Below are positions 34,343 through 43,390 of a DNA stretch of 53,426 nucleotides, piece after piece (the first letter of the stretch is position 1; each line of letters starts with the position of its first letter). The stretch is from Rhodospirillales bacterium (GTDB taxonomy: Bacteria; Pseudomonadota; Alphaproteobacteria; Rhodospirillales; Casp-alpha2). The notes below the pieces were generated by a model, which saw only the letters and a program-made list of their open reading frames with translations, had not been told where the DNA came from and did no database searches. The stretch lies in assembly GCA_021775095.1 (NCBI GenBank), contig JAJFII010000046.1, forward strand, positions 1 to 53,426, written 5' to 3'. The translations under genes and the position numbers were made by a program.

Positions 34343-35563
34343 ATGCCGCAGGGCACTCCGACGTTTTCGTTTATGCACCGGGAATGGCGATTCCTGTTAT
34401 TTGGTGGACTTGTCATTTTCTGGACCAGCCCCGGCCAGACCTACCTGATCTCGCTTTTTGGCGATCAATTGCGCCATGACTTCGGCCTGAGCCACACGGA
34501 TTTCGGCAGTATTTACACCCTTGCCACATTGGCCAGTGCGGCAATCCTTTGGCCCGCCGGCCGACTGGTTGATCGGCTTCGCCTGGCAAAATTTGTCTGG
34601 TGGGTGTGCGCTGCCATGGTTGTCGGCACATTGGCCTTTTCCCTGGTCGAAGGCCCGGTAACACTTTTTCTGGGAATTTTGTTTGTGCGTTTTCTCGGCC
34701 AGGGCATGATGTCACATATTGCGGTTACCGCCATGGCCCGGCGGTATGTGGCCGAACGGGGCCGGGCGATCGCTATCGCCGGGTTTGGCCTGCCCATTGG
34801 CGAAGGGATAATGCCGGTACTGGTGACCATCGGCCTGACCCTGACCAGTTGGCAAAACATCTGGATCGGCATGGGCGTCCTGGCCGCCGTTATGTTGCTG
34901 CCGACCGTACCCTTTTTATTAAAACGCACCGCCAGCCAGGACGGCCAGGGGCCGCAGGCCCTGGCCAAGGCCGAAAAAAATCAAAAACAATGGACACGCG
35001 GCGAAATGTTGCGCGACTACCGGTTTTTTATGATTGCGCCACTGATTATGACCATGTCGGCAATCTTCACCGGCATTATTTTTCATCAGAAGTTCATCAT
35101 ATCATCGGTTAAAGATTGGGATTTTTTATGGTGGAGTGTGTGTTTTTCGGGTTTTGCGGTATTTCAGGTCGTCGGTAGTTTTTCTGCCGGATGGTTGGTT
35201 GATCGCATATCGGCGCGGCGCATCGCGCCCTTTGTTTTGATGCCATTTGCCGTCTCCTTAACCCTGCTGGGTGTTGTCGAACACGACTATTGGGCAATGG
35301 TCATTATGGCGACCATGGGACTGAGTGCCGGTTCCACGAGCCCGGCGTTTTCGTCTCTGTGGGCCGAACTCTATGGTACACAGCATTTAGGCGCGATCCG
35401 CTCGGCGGCAGCCGTGCTGTCGGTCTTTGCCTCAGCGCTCGGGCCTGTGGTCGTGGGTTGGGCGCTCGATGCCAATGTCTCGTTACTGTCAATTACCATG
35501 GCCTCCGTCCTTATTACGCTTTTTACCTGCGGCCTGTCGGCGGCCGGTTTAAAACGGTTTTAG
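34343..35563 (+). CDS. Major facilitator superfamily transporter
   Basis: This 406-residue protein has about twelve hydrophobic segments. The loop 2-3 motif appears as WPAGRLVDRLRLAKFVWW, with a matching AGWLVDRISARRIAPF in the second half. A hydrophilic Gln/Lys-rich loop near residues 195-225 divides the two halves. The substrate is unknown; the short, acid-poor sequence resembles the metabolite/drug exporters in this superfamily. GGA lies seven bases before the ATG. Confidence 0.92.
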   Translation: MPQGTPTFSFMHREWRFLLFGGLVIFWTSPGQTYLISLFGDQLRHDFGLSHTDFGSIYTLATLASAAILWPAGRLVDRLRLAKFVWWVCAAMVVGTLAFSLVEGPVTLFLGILFVRFLGQGMMSHIAVTAMARRYVAERGRAIAIAGFGLPIGEGIMPVLVTIGLTLTSWQNIWIGMGVLAAVMLLPTVPFLLKRTASQDGQGPQALAKAEKNQKQWTRGEMLRDYRFFMIAPLIMTMSAIFTGIIFHQKFIISSVKDWDFLWWSVCFSGFAVFQVVGSFSAGWLVDRISARRIAPFVLMPFAVSLTLLGVVEHDYWAMVIMATMGLSAGSTSPAFSSLWAELYGTQHLGAIRSAAAVLSVFASALGPVVVGWALDANVSLLSITMASVLITLFTCGLSAAGLKRF

Positions 35564-35678
35564 GCGGCGCTGATATCGCGCTGTTGCACAGGCATTGCTT
35601 GCCGTTCGGGTTATTCGCTGGTAAACCCCCCGGCAAATAGAGCCAACCCCTTATGATGCCAAATCCAGGAGCCAGAAT

Positions 35679-36971
35679 ATGCCGTTTGATGATTGCAAAG
35701 TCGCCGATATCGCCCTCGCCGAATGGGGCCGCAAGGAAATCAATATTGCCGAAACCGAAATGCCCGGTTTGATGTCATTGCGTGAAGAATTTGGGCCCAG
35801 CCAGCCGCTTGCCGGCGCTCGCATTGCCGGTTGTTTGCATATGACCATTCAAACCGCTGTTTTGATTGAAACACTGACCGCCCTTGGTGCCGAAGTGCGC
35901 TGGTCGAGCTGCAACATTTTTTCAACCCAGGACCAGGCCGCTGCTGCAATTGCCGCGACGCATGTGCCGGTTTTCGCCTGGAAAGGTGAAAACGAAGACG
36001 AATTTAACTGGTGTATTGAACAAACCATTGAAGGCCCCGACGGCTGGACGCCCAATATGATCCTCGATGACGGCGGTGATTTGACGGTGATGATGCATGA
36101 CAAATACCCGGAACTGATGAAACAGGTTAAAGGCCTGTCGGAAGAGACAACAACCGGTGTGCATCGCCTTTACGACATGGAAAAGGCCGGAACCCTGATG
36201 GTGCCGGCAATTAACGTCAACGATTCGGTGACCAAATCCAAGTTTGACAACAAATATGGCTGTCGCGAAAGCCTGGTTGACGCCATTCGTCGGGCCACCG
36301 ACGTTATGATGGCCGGCAAGGTGGCGGTCGTTGGCGGTTATGGCGATGTCGGCAAAGGCTCCGCCGAGAGCTTGCGCTCTGCCGGATGCCGCGTCCTGGT
36401 CACTGAAGTAGATCCCATATGTGCTCTGCAGGCGGCAATGGAGGGTTTTGAAGTTGTCACCATGGAAGACGCCGCGCCGCGCGGTGATATTTTTGTCACC
36501 TGCACCGGCAATATTGACGTCATTACGGTCGACCACATGCGGGCCATGAAAGACCGTTCCATCGTCTGCAACATTGGCCATTTTGATTCGGAAATACAAA
36601 TTGGTGCCTTGCGCAACTTCAAATGGGACAACATCAAACCGCAGGTCGACGAGGTCGAGTTTCCCGACGGCAAACGCATCATCGTGCTGGCCGAAGGCCG
36701 ATTGGTGAACCTCGGTTGTGCCACCGGCCATCCGAGTTTTGTCATGTCGGCGAGTTTCACCAACCAGGTGTTGGCGCAGCTTGAGCTTTGGGCCAATTCG
36801 GCAAAATACGAAAACAAAGTTTATGTCCTGCCCAAACATTTGGACGAAAAAGTTGCGGCCCTGCACCTGGAAAAAGTCGGCGCAAAATTGAGCGTGTTGT
36901 CGAAGGAACAAGCGGCCTATATCAGTGTGGATCCGGCCGGCCCGCACAAACCGGATGCCTACCGATACTAG
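35679..36971 (+). CDS. ahcY: Adenosylhomocysteinase
   Basis: The 430-residue protein is full length for SAHase, with NAD-binding [20 protein letters not shown], the segment [16 protein letters not shown] and the classic C-terminus PDAYRY. It splits S-adenosylhomocysteine to adenosine and homocysteine, keeping methylation running. AGGAG lies seven bases before the ATG. No SAH riboswitch was visible in the short leader. A strong terminator follows. Confidence 0.98.
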   Translation: MPFDDCKVADIALAEWGRKEINIAETEMPGLMSLREEFGPSQPLAGARIAGCLHMTIQTAVLIETLTALGAEVRWSSCNIFSTQDQAAAAIAATHVPVFAWKGENEDEFNWCIEQTIEGPDGWTPNMILDDGGDLTVMMHDKYPELMKQVKGLSEETTTGVHRLYDMEKAGTLMVPAINVNDSVTKSKFDNKYGCRESLVDAIRRATDVMMAGKVAVVGGYGDVGKGSAESLRSAGCRVLVTEVDPICALQAAMEGFEVVTMEDAAPRGDIFVTCTGNIDVITVDHMRAMKDRSIVCNIGHFDSEIQIGALRNFKWDNIKPQVDEVEFPDGKRIIVLAEGRLVNLGCATGHPSFVMSASFTNQVLAQLELWANSAKYENKVYVLPKHLDEKVAALHLEKVGAKLSVLSKEQAAYISVDPAGPHKPDAYRY

Positions 36972-37014
36972 AGTATTTCCGGGGCAATACGACCAGGGGT
37001 ATCGGCACCCCAAC

Positions 37015-37044
37015 AAAAAGCGGCTTCGTTGGAAGCCGCTTTTT
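37015..37044 (+). terminator. Rho-independent terminator after ahcY
   Basis: AAAAAGCGGCTTC pairs over 13 bases with GAAGCCGCTTTTT around a GTTG loop, and the T run continues for two bases. The A-rich 5' arm means it may also work for the convergent dehalogenase gene. Confidence 0.9.
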
Positions 37045-37151
37045 TTATCTGACTTTTAATCAAAAACAACGGGTAAAAACCTCATCTCCAACCGATAGGA
37101 GGTGCCAACCCTGTGCCGGTGGGTTGGACCTCGGTGGGTAGAATCGTCGGG

Positions 37152-38066
37152 TTACAGGTTTTTCACAAAATTTGCGACGGCCTGGCCAACCGCATCGGGG
37201 ACATCTTCCTGCATATAATGGCGACCGTGCACGGTGATTTCCGTTTGATTTTTGAAGGTGCGGGCGAGATCCCGCGCCGCGCCAGCCAATCCATGACCTT
37301 CATCGGCGTTGATAAATAATTTCGGAATTTCTGATTTAACCAACCAATCGGCGTAGAATTTGACCAATTCGTGGTTATTTTTTGGGTCACCATCAAAGGG
37401 AATATCGTTAGGCATGATGATACCGGGCAGGTTGGTGCCACCCGGTCGCGTTGTGGGGCGGCGATAAACTTCTTTTTCCGGTTCCGAAAGGGCGCGGATA
37501 ATGCCTTTTTCAAACAGCATCGTTTCAACAAACAGGTTTTTCGCCAACACGGCTTTTTCGCCTTCCGGCGTACGGAACCATTTGAACATTTCAACCCGTT
37601 CCGACGGCATATCGGACCAGTGGCGGGGCCGCACCATCGCCTCCATAAAGGCGATCCCCTTGATTTGTTCGGCAAATCGAGCGGCCCGGTAAAAACCGAC
37701 GGCCGCACCCCAATCATGCAGCACAAAAGTGACATTTTTAGTCAAATTAAGGGTTTCAAAAAATGCATCAAAATAGTCGATATTGTCGATGAAGTGATAA
37801 CCGTTGGTTGGCGACACCGACGACCAGCCGTGGCCAATGAAATCAGGCGCGATGATGCGGCCCAAGCCTTGCACATGGGGCATGACATTTCGCCAAAGAA
37901 ACGATGACGTCGGGTTGCCATGCATAAAAATGATGGGATCACCCTCGCCGACATCAATATAGGCCATTTCCGCATCGCCGACAGTAACGGATTTGCGCAA
38001 TTCAGGATTTTCCGTCGAAAGGGTCTTTGTCGGGTCCGGCGTCGGTAAAATTGTTTTAGGGGGCAT
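37152..38066 (-). CDS. Haloalkane dehalogenase, HLD-II (LinB/DhaA-like)
   Basis: The 304-residue alpha/beta hydrolase has the full haloalkane dehalogenase triad: nucleophile Asp118 in LHDWG, Glu142 in FMEAM and His283 in GRHYMQED. Asn51 in HGNPTSS and Trp119 would hold the halide. The Glu position is typical of the HLD-II branch (LinB, DhaA). It should release halide from chlorinated or brominated alkanes, giving alcohols. It is transcribed away from the racemase-family gene and may share a region with it. Marine bacteria often carry such enzymes for natural organohalogens. Confidence 0.92.
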   Translation of the reverse strand: MPPKTILPTPDPTKTLSTENPELRKSVTVGDAEMAYIDVGEGDPIIFMHGNPTSSFLWRNVMPHVQGLGRIIAPDFIGHGWSSVSPTNGYHFIDNIDYFDAFFETLNLTKNVTFVLHDWGAAVGFYRAARFAEQIKGIAFMEAMVRPRHWSDMPSERVEMFKWFRTPEGEKAVLAKNLFVETMLFEKGIIRALSEPEKEVYRRPTTRPGGTNLPGIIMPNDIPFDGDPKNNHELVKFYADWLVKSEIPKLFINADEGHGLAGAARDLARTFKNQTEITVHGRHYMQEDVPDAVGQAVANFVKNL

Positions 38067-38127
38067 TAAAATTTCCTGGTTTTAAGTTCATAAAAAAATA
38101 CACCGTCGTTGATTTAGGGTCCTGACG

Positions 38128-38850
38128 CTAGGTGACGATCGCGTCGATGGTCCATAATTTACCAATATCGTCGCGGGTATCTTTAATGCCGAATTTCCTG
38201 AGCGCATACCAATAGGCGGCGGCGTTGGACGAGACAATGGGCCGCCCGAGTTTATCTTCCAGTTCGTTTAACATGGCAACAATGCCAAGGGCGCTGCCAA
38301 CATGCAAAATGGTATCCACTTCACGAAACCCGTCCGCATCAAAGGCTGCGAGGATTTGATCAACCGTCACTTTGATGATGTCCTTGGGTCGTTTTACGTC
38401 AAGCCACGTCGTGTAAGGCGTCTCAAATCCATAGGTGCCATAGTAGGCCTGCACGCTTTTTGAATAGTCTTCGGACATGGGCGATAAAACAGCAATGCGT
38501 TTTGCGCCCAGGGTCCGCAGCGCCGCCAAACATCCATCTGCTGCCGTTGAAAACTGCACATCGCCAGCGAGGGTTTTCAGTTTCTGGTGATAGGCCGCGT
38601 AGTCTTCCGGGCTGACTTTGCGCATCTCAAAGGAATTACCAACGATGATCATATCCGGATAACAACCGTGCGTTTCCGGCAGGGTTTTCATAACCGCTTC
38701 CGGTACCTGGTCGTGCACTGAAATATCAAAACGATAGGCCTGATTGTTTATCCCCTCGGGGCGCATCAGCTCATATTCAGGCTGCATGTTGGCATTTTGC
38801 TGGGGGATTATAATGGCGCAAACACCGCGCGGGCCAAAACGATCAGGCAT
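38128..38850 (-). CDS. Asp/Glu racemase-superfamily protein lacking catalytic cysteines
   Basis: This 240-residue protein has the pseudo-twofold fold of maleate isomerase/arylmalonate decarboxylase (AMDase): RFGPRGVCAIIIPQQNANMQPEY at the start, a first active-site loop and a C-terminal GRPIVSSNAAAYWYALRKFG. In active relatives one or two Cys lie in the loops matching IIVGNSFEM (about 68-76) and ILHVGSALGIV (about 181-191). Here neither loop contains Cys. The first loop keeps a small G-N-S like the G-T-S of AMDase. Either the protein uses other chemistry or it binds without catalysis. Family assignment is firm; function is open. Confidence 0.82.
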   Translation of the reverse strand: MPDRFGPRGVCAIIIPQQNANMQPEYELMRPEGINNQAYRFDISVHDQVPEAVMKTLPETHGCYPDMIIVGNSFEMRKVSPEDYAAYHQKLKTLAGDVQFSTAADGCLAALRTLGAKRIAVLSPMSEDYSKSVQAYYGTYGFETPYTTWLDVKRPKDIIKVTVDQILAAFDADGFREVDTILHVGSALGIVAMLNELEDKLGRPIVSSNAAAYWYALRKFGIKDTRDDIGKLWTIDAIVT

Positions 38851-39133
38851 CTTTTAAGTTTCCTTTATCCGGCCTATTGCAAAATGTCTTCCGTATGGAG
38901 CCAATTCTAGGCGGGTTCCCCCACGGAAAAAAAGGCTTTTCCCCGTGCGCTTCCGCCAAGGCGGTTTTCTGGTACCACATCGGATGCCATCAGAGCGATC
39001 TGCCCCGTCGTCCCTGTGACCCTAATTAAAATTGCAGAACGCACCGAGCTTAACTTATCGGCGCATCCGGTTTACGGCGGTTAATCGCAGGCGGCACTTG
39101 CTCAAGCTGACATCTGCGGAGTAATCTGCAGCG

Positions 39134-41569
39134 GTGATAAATCTAGTTAAAACCCAATTGGCAGCCATCGATCCGCAGCTTTTTGCGGCAATTGCTGTTA
39201 TATCGTTTCTACTGGCGTTGGTCTTTGCCCTTGGTTGGGCCCGCCAACGGGGCAAACGCATTCAATGCGAAGGCGAACGTGACCGCTTGTTTGCGGTTGC
39301 GCAAAAGGGCAAAGAAATACTGGCGGCGGCTCCGGACGGGTTGTTTTTGTGGGATCATGTGTTGGGAGGCGTCACCGTATCACGCCGCCTTGCCGTCCTG
39401 TTGAATTTGAAAGCCGGCACCCACGCCCGCTATGACGATATTCGAAACGGTTTCGAAGGGGAGTCTCTGAAGGCCCTGGAACGGGGCTGTTCGGCCCTGC
39501 GCGGGAACGGCAAGCCCTTTGATCTGGTCCTGATGTATGGCGACCGCCTGATCCAGGCGATCGGCCAACGGGCAGAAACGGAAACCGGGGAGGTGCAGGC
39601 AGATCTGGTATGGATGCGCGACGTCACGCAACTCAGTGTCGGCAACAATACCGCGCCCGAAACTTCGAAGACCGGCAATCCCTCAGATCGTTTTGATGAC
39701 CGACATCTGACCGCCCTTTTGGACGCCATGCCCCTGCCGGTCTGGTTACGCGATTCAAAACTGAATATCGCCTTCGCCAACCGGGCAGCCACCGGCGTCG
39801 TCGACGCCAAACCCGATTTAGCGGCGAAGGCAAGGTCCACTGGCACCATGGCCAGCGAACGGCGGCTCATTGATCGTGACGGTAAGGCCCAACTTATTGA
39901 GATGATGGAAATACCTCTGGGTGTGCAGACCAATGGTGAGGTTAAACAAAATAGCGGAACATTGGGCTACGCACTTGACCGGTCCGAACGCGAGGAGATG
40001 GAAAGTGCCTTCCTTCGCCACCGCCAGGCGCGCGATGCGGTCCTTGAGGGTCTGCCCAGCGCCGTCGCCATTTTCAATTCCGATACCCAGCTTGAGTTTG
40101 CAAATACCGCCTACGCCGGATTGTGGAATATGGAGCACCATTGGCTGCGCGACGGTCCGACCCTGGGTGATGTGCTGGAAAAACAACGTGAAGACCGGCG
40201 CCTGCCGGAAGTTCCTGATTTTCGTGCCTTCAAGGAAGAACAACTGGCGCGGTTCCGGGCCTTGACGAATGTCTATAGCGAGATGCTTTATTTGCCCGAC
40301 GGTCGGGCCCTGCGCCAACGAATTCAGCCGCACGATGGCGGCGGTCTGGTTTATACGTTCGAAGATATGTCAGAACGCCTCGATTTACAGCGCTCCTATA
40401 AGGAACTGGACGCCGTCCAGTCGGAAACCCTCGACAATCTGCACGAGGGGGTCGCGGTATTTGGCAGCAACGGTCGCCTTAAACTCCATAATCCGGTTTT
40501 CGCCAGCCTATGGAAACTTGATGCGGCAAAGCTGGCGCTGAACCCGCATCTGTCGGAAATTCTGGAACAGACCCGGTCGCTACGCCCCCCTCCGGACAAC
40601 TCCGAGCGCTGGTCCGATGAGGACTGGGTGGCGCACAAGGCTCTGGTTACAACCCAGCTCCTGAGCCGGGCGCAATATTCCGGTCGGTTAGCGTTGACCA
40701 ATGGCACGGTTGTCGATTACGCCAATGTTCCTTTGCCCGACGGCGCCGTTCTGCTGTCCTATGTGGACGTCACCGACAGCGCCCGGGTCGAAACAGCACT
40801 CCGGGACCGGGCCCAGGCCATGGAACAGGCCGACATCATGAAATCAGAATTTATTGCCGACGTTTCACGCGAAGTGCGGACCCCGATGAATACGGTCATC
40901 GGGTTTTCAGAAATGCTGGCAAAGGATTATTTTGGCCGTTTAACGCCCCGGCAACACGACTATGCCACGGCCATCGCCGATACCAGCCGTAGTTTAATGG
41001 CGGTCGTTGGCGATGTCCTTGATTTGGCGAGCATGGACGCCGGTCAACTGGAACTGGCAAAGGAAAGCATCGATATTCACGGTTTGCTGGTCTCGGCATT
41101 TAATTTGATTCAGGATCGGGCCAACCGACGAAATTTAAAAGTCGAATTTGATTGCCTGCCCGACATCGGCTGGATGACCGGCGATAGCAACCGCCTCAAG
41201 CAGGTGATCTATAATTTGTTGGCCAATGCGGCGACCTACACGCCGCCGCGCGGCACCATTACCCTAAAAGCCGAGCGCCTTCAGGACGAGATTGTAATTC
41301 AGGTCATCGATACCGGCGTCGGCATCCCGCAATCCGATAGGGACAGAATTTTCACGGCCTTTGATAAGGGCGCATCGGCCTCGCCCGCTAATGTTACTGA
41401 CAAAGCCCACAACACTGACGGCAATGGCGAACGGGGGGTGGGTCTGGGTTTGACCATCGCCAAACGATTTGTCGAACGACACGGTGGCACCATTGACGTG
41501 AAATCCCAGGTCGGTCGTGGCACCCGCGTTGAAATCAGATTGCCAAGCGCTGAATTGCCCGAAGGTTAA
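39134..41569 (+). CDS. divL: DivL-like PAS sensor pseudo-histidine kinase
   Basis: It starts with GTG at 39134 and has 811 residues: a membrane segment (about 15-34), a region of PAS-like repeats (about 60-540), then dimerisation and ATPase domains. The ATPase motifs are intact: N-box DSNRLKQVIYNLLANA, VIDTGVGIPQ and GVGLGLTIAKRF. In the dimerisation helix the phospho-acceptor His is replaced by Arg579 (VSREVRTPMN, codon CGC). Caulobacter DivL, a cell-cycle regulator of CckA, has Tyr there. The position between ahcY and tsaE-amgK-murU-addBA matches the DivL locus in other alphaproteobacteria. It probably regulates rather than autophosphorylates. Confidence 0.83.
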   Translation: MINLVKTQLAAIDPQLFAAIAVISFLLALVFALGWARQRGKRIQCEGERDRLFAVAQKGKEILAAAPDGLFLWDHVLGGVTVSRRLAVLLNLKAGTHARYDDIRNGFEGESLKALERGCSALRGNGKPFDLVLMYGDRLIQAIGQRAETETGEVQADLVWMRDVTQLSVGNNTAPETSKTGNPSDRFDDRHLTALLDAMPLPVWLRDSKLNIAFANRAATGVVDAKPDLAAKARSTGTMASERRLIDRDGKAQLIEMMEIPLGVQTNGEVKQNSGTLGYALDRSEREEMESAFLRHRQARDAVLEGLPSAVAIFNSDTQLEFANTAYAGLWNMEHHWLRDGPTLGDVLEKQREDRRLPEVPDFRAFKEEQLARFRALTNVYSEMLYLPDGRALRQRIQPHDGGGLVYTFEDMSERLDLQRSYKELDAVQSETLDNLHEGVAVFGSNGRLKLHNPVFASLWKLDAAKLALNPHLSEILEQTRSLRPPPDNSERWSDEDWVAHKALVTTQLLSRAQYSGRLALTNGTVVDYANVPLPDGAVLLSYVDVTDSARVETALRDRAQAMEQADIMKSEFIADVSREVRTPMNTVIGFSEMLAKDYFGRLTPRQHDYATAIADTSRSLMAVVGDVLDLASMDAGQLELAKESIDIHGLLVSAFNLIQDRANRRNLKVEFDCLPDIGWMTGDSNRLKQVIYNLLANAATYTPPRGTITLKAERLQDEIVIQVIDTGVGIPQSDRDRIFTAFDKGASASPANVTDKAHNTDGNGERGVGLGLTIAKRFVERHGGTIDVKSQVGRGTRVEIRLPSAELPEG

Positions 41570-42078
41570 TCGAACAGGGCGTCGATGTCGCCCTGGTCGA
41601 GGGTTATCCCGACTTCTTCTTCCATTTTGCCGAAATCGCCATTAATAATGGCGCTCGATCGGTCCATCAGCAATTGAATACTGCGGGTCACGGAGGTCAC
41701 GGTGTCGCGAATCTGTTCATCGATTCCGCCCTGCTGGACGGTTTCAATTTCGACAATTCCCTGTTTGACTTTTTCATTGATTTCCAGGGTCGTCTGGTCA
41801 AACGGCTCGCGGCACTCGGACGGCGCATTTTCATAGGCCAGAACGGCCAGTTTTTTGTCAGAAAACGTCGAGTCCGCAAAATGTTCGGCGTAGGTTTTGG
41901 GCTGCCACTCTTTCACGTCATCTAAACATTCGGGCATGTCCGGAACCAGTTCCAACAACATAATCACTTCATTGAAATGGTTTAAATAGTCGGTTGCCAG
42001 CAACGTATCCTCATTGATGTTGGTCCCCTTAACCAACTTCTGGATCGTCCGCGTCAATTTAAGCGAATCGTCTGTCAT
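41566..42078 (-). CDS. Uncharacterised helical protein with a CheZ/FliM-like C-terminal motif
   Basis: The 170-residue acidic protein is mostly helical, with a long central coiled region (about 95-150). It ends LDQGDIDALFD, resembling the short C-terminal CheY-binding tail of CheZ (DQVDDLL) and the FliM N-terminal motif. It is convergent with the DivL-like gene, overlapping it by four bases. I do not recognise a family; a role in response-regulator or chemotaxis control is a guess from the tail. Confidence 0.7.
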   Translation of the reverse strand: MTDDSLKLTRTIQKLVKGTNINEDTLLATDYLNHFNEVIMLLELVPDMPECLDDVKEWQPKTYAEHFADSTFSDKKLAVLAYENAPSECREPFDQTTLEINEKVKQGIVEIETVQQGGIDEQIRDTVTSVTRSIQLLMDRSSAIINGDFGKMEEEVGITLDQGDIDALFD

Positions 42079-42180
42079 TTAATCTGAAATCCATACCTTT
42101 CCAGAAATCTAACCAATTTTGATCTCCATAGCCACTTCTAGCTTATGAATGAATGTAAACACAGATTCCCACTGCGCGGA

Positions 42181-43368
42181 TCAGTTGGCCCTGATCTCGC
42201 GAATTAATACCTCTATAAACCGATCGATTTCCTGCTCCGTGTTATAATAATGCAGGGATGCCCGTACTACCGCGTCGAGCCCGCGCCGCTCCATATCCAG
42301 TCGGGTCGAATAAATGGTCGAGTGGGTTACATTAATTTGATGGCGCGCTAAACCCTGGCGAATTTCATCGGCGGCCACAGAGTCCACCGTAAACGTCACA
42401 ATGGCACCCGGTGTTGCACCCAGATCACGGACCTGCACGCCAGCAATTTCCGACAGTCGATTTCGTAAAATCCCGGCCAAATGCAGGTTACGCGCATAAA
42501 TCGCATCCATTCCCCAAGACAAGGCGTAATCGACAGAGACGCCAAGGGCAATTTTACCCGCCACATAATTTTCCCAGTTTTCGAACCGTTTGGCGTCCCG
42601 GCGAATTTCATAGGAATTGCGCTCCGTCCAGGTTGCCGAATGGTTATCCAGGACCGGCGGCGAAAACCTCTCGTTGAGTATTGGGTTGATATACAAAAAT
42701 CCGGTTCCCCGGGGGCCCCGCAAATATTTTCGGCCCGTGCCGGTCAGCATATCACAACCAATTTCCATCACATCGATGGGCATTTGCCCGACGGACTGAC
42801 AGGCATCAAGCAAATAGGGGATGCCCGCCGCCCGGGTGATTTTGCCGATGGCCGCCGCCGGATTGGTCAAACCGCCGTTGGTCGGAATATGGGAAATCGT
42901 CACCAGTTTAACCCGATCATCGATCATGTTTTCCAGGGCTTCAACGGATAAGGCCCCCGTCTCATCATCGGGAACGACGTCAATCTGAACACCGGTTCGC
43001 TCGGCAATCTGCAAATAGGCAATGTAATTGCTGCTGTATTCGGCCTGGGCCGTGACGATCCGATCGCCCGGTTTAAAGGTTTGTGCCATTCCGTAAAACG
43101 CGCCGCACCATCCGGCTGTTGCATTTTCAACAACGGCCACTTCGTCCGCATGACAATTGATCAGTTTTGCAATGGCCCCGTAGGTGTTCGATTGGCCCTC
43201 GTTTTGCCGATCAGCCGCTTCGTACCCACCGATTGATGCTTCCAGGTCAATATGGCCTTTGATGGCATCAATCACCACCTTCGGCATCAGGGCGGCACCC
43301 GCATTATTAAAATGCAGGACGTTGGCCGTCCCCGGCGTTTCAGCCCGTGCTTTATTTATATCAATCAT
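42181..43368 (-). CDS. Class V aminotransferase-fold PLP enzyme
   Basis: The 395-residue protein has the SufS/CsdA-type fold: LDACQSVGQ (Asp188, Gln191) holds the cofactor ring and Lys214 in GTGRKYLRGPRG forms the Schiff base. NTYGAIAKLI and NATAGWCGAFYGMA lie near the start. There is no clear mobile-loop Cys of a desulfurase, so it may be a lyase or aminotransferase acting on an amino acid. AAGGA lies before the ATG. It follows the FNR gene on the same strand by 22 bases, so the two form an operon. Confidence 0.88.
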   Translation of the reverse strand: MIDINKARAETPGTANVLHFNNAGAALMPKVVIDAIKGHIDLEASIGGYEAADRQNEGQSNTYGAIAKLINCHADEVAVVENATAGWCGAFYGMAQTFKPGDRIVTAQAEYSSNYIAYLQIAERTGVQIDVVPDDETGALSVEALENMIDDRVKLVTISHIPTNGGLTNPAAAIGKITRAAGIPYLLDACQSVGQMPIDVMEIGCDMLTGTGRKYLRGPRGTGFLYINPILNERFSPPVLDNHSATWTERNSYEIRRDAKRFENWENYVAGKIALGVSVDYALSWGMDAIYARNLHLAGILRNRLSEIAGVQVRDLGATPGAIVTFTVDSVAADEIRQGLARHQINVTHSTIYSTRLDMERRGLDAVVRASLHYYNTEQEIDRFIEVLIREIRAN

Positions 43369-43390
43369 CGTGCTTCCTTTTGCGCAGAAT

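Noticed and set aside
35564-35678. Possible SAH riboswitch before ahcY
   Set aside because: The 115-base leader shows no recognisable conserved SAH or SAM motif.
35922-37016. 364-codon open frame opposite ahcY
   Set aside because: It is a mirror frame of a highly conserved gene; the protein is low in normal motifs and has no binding site.
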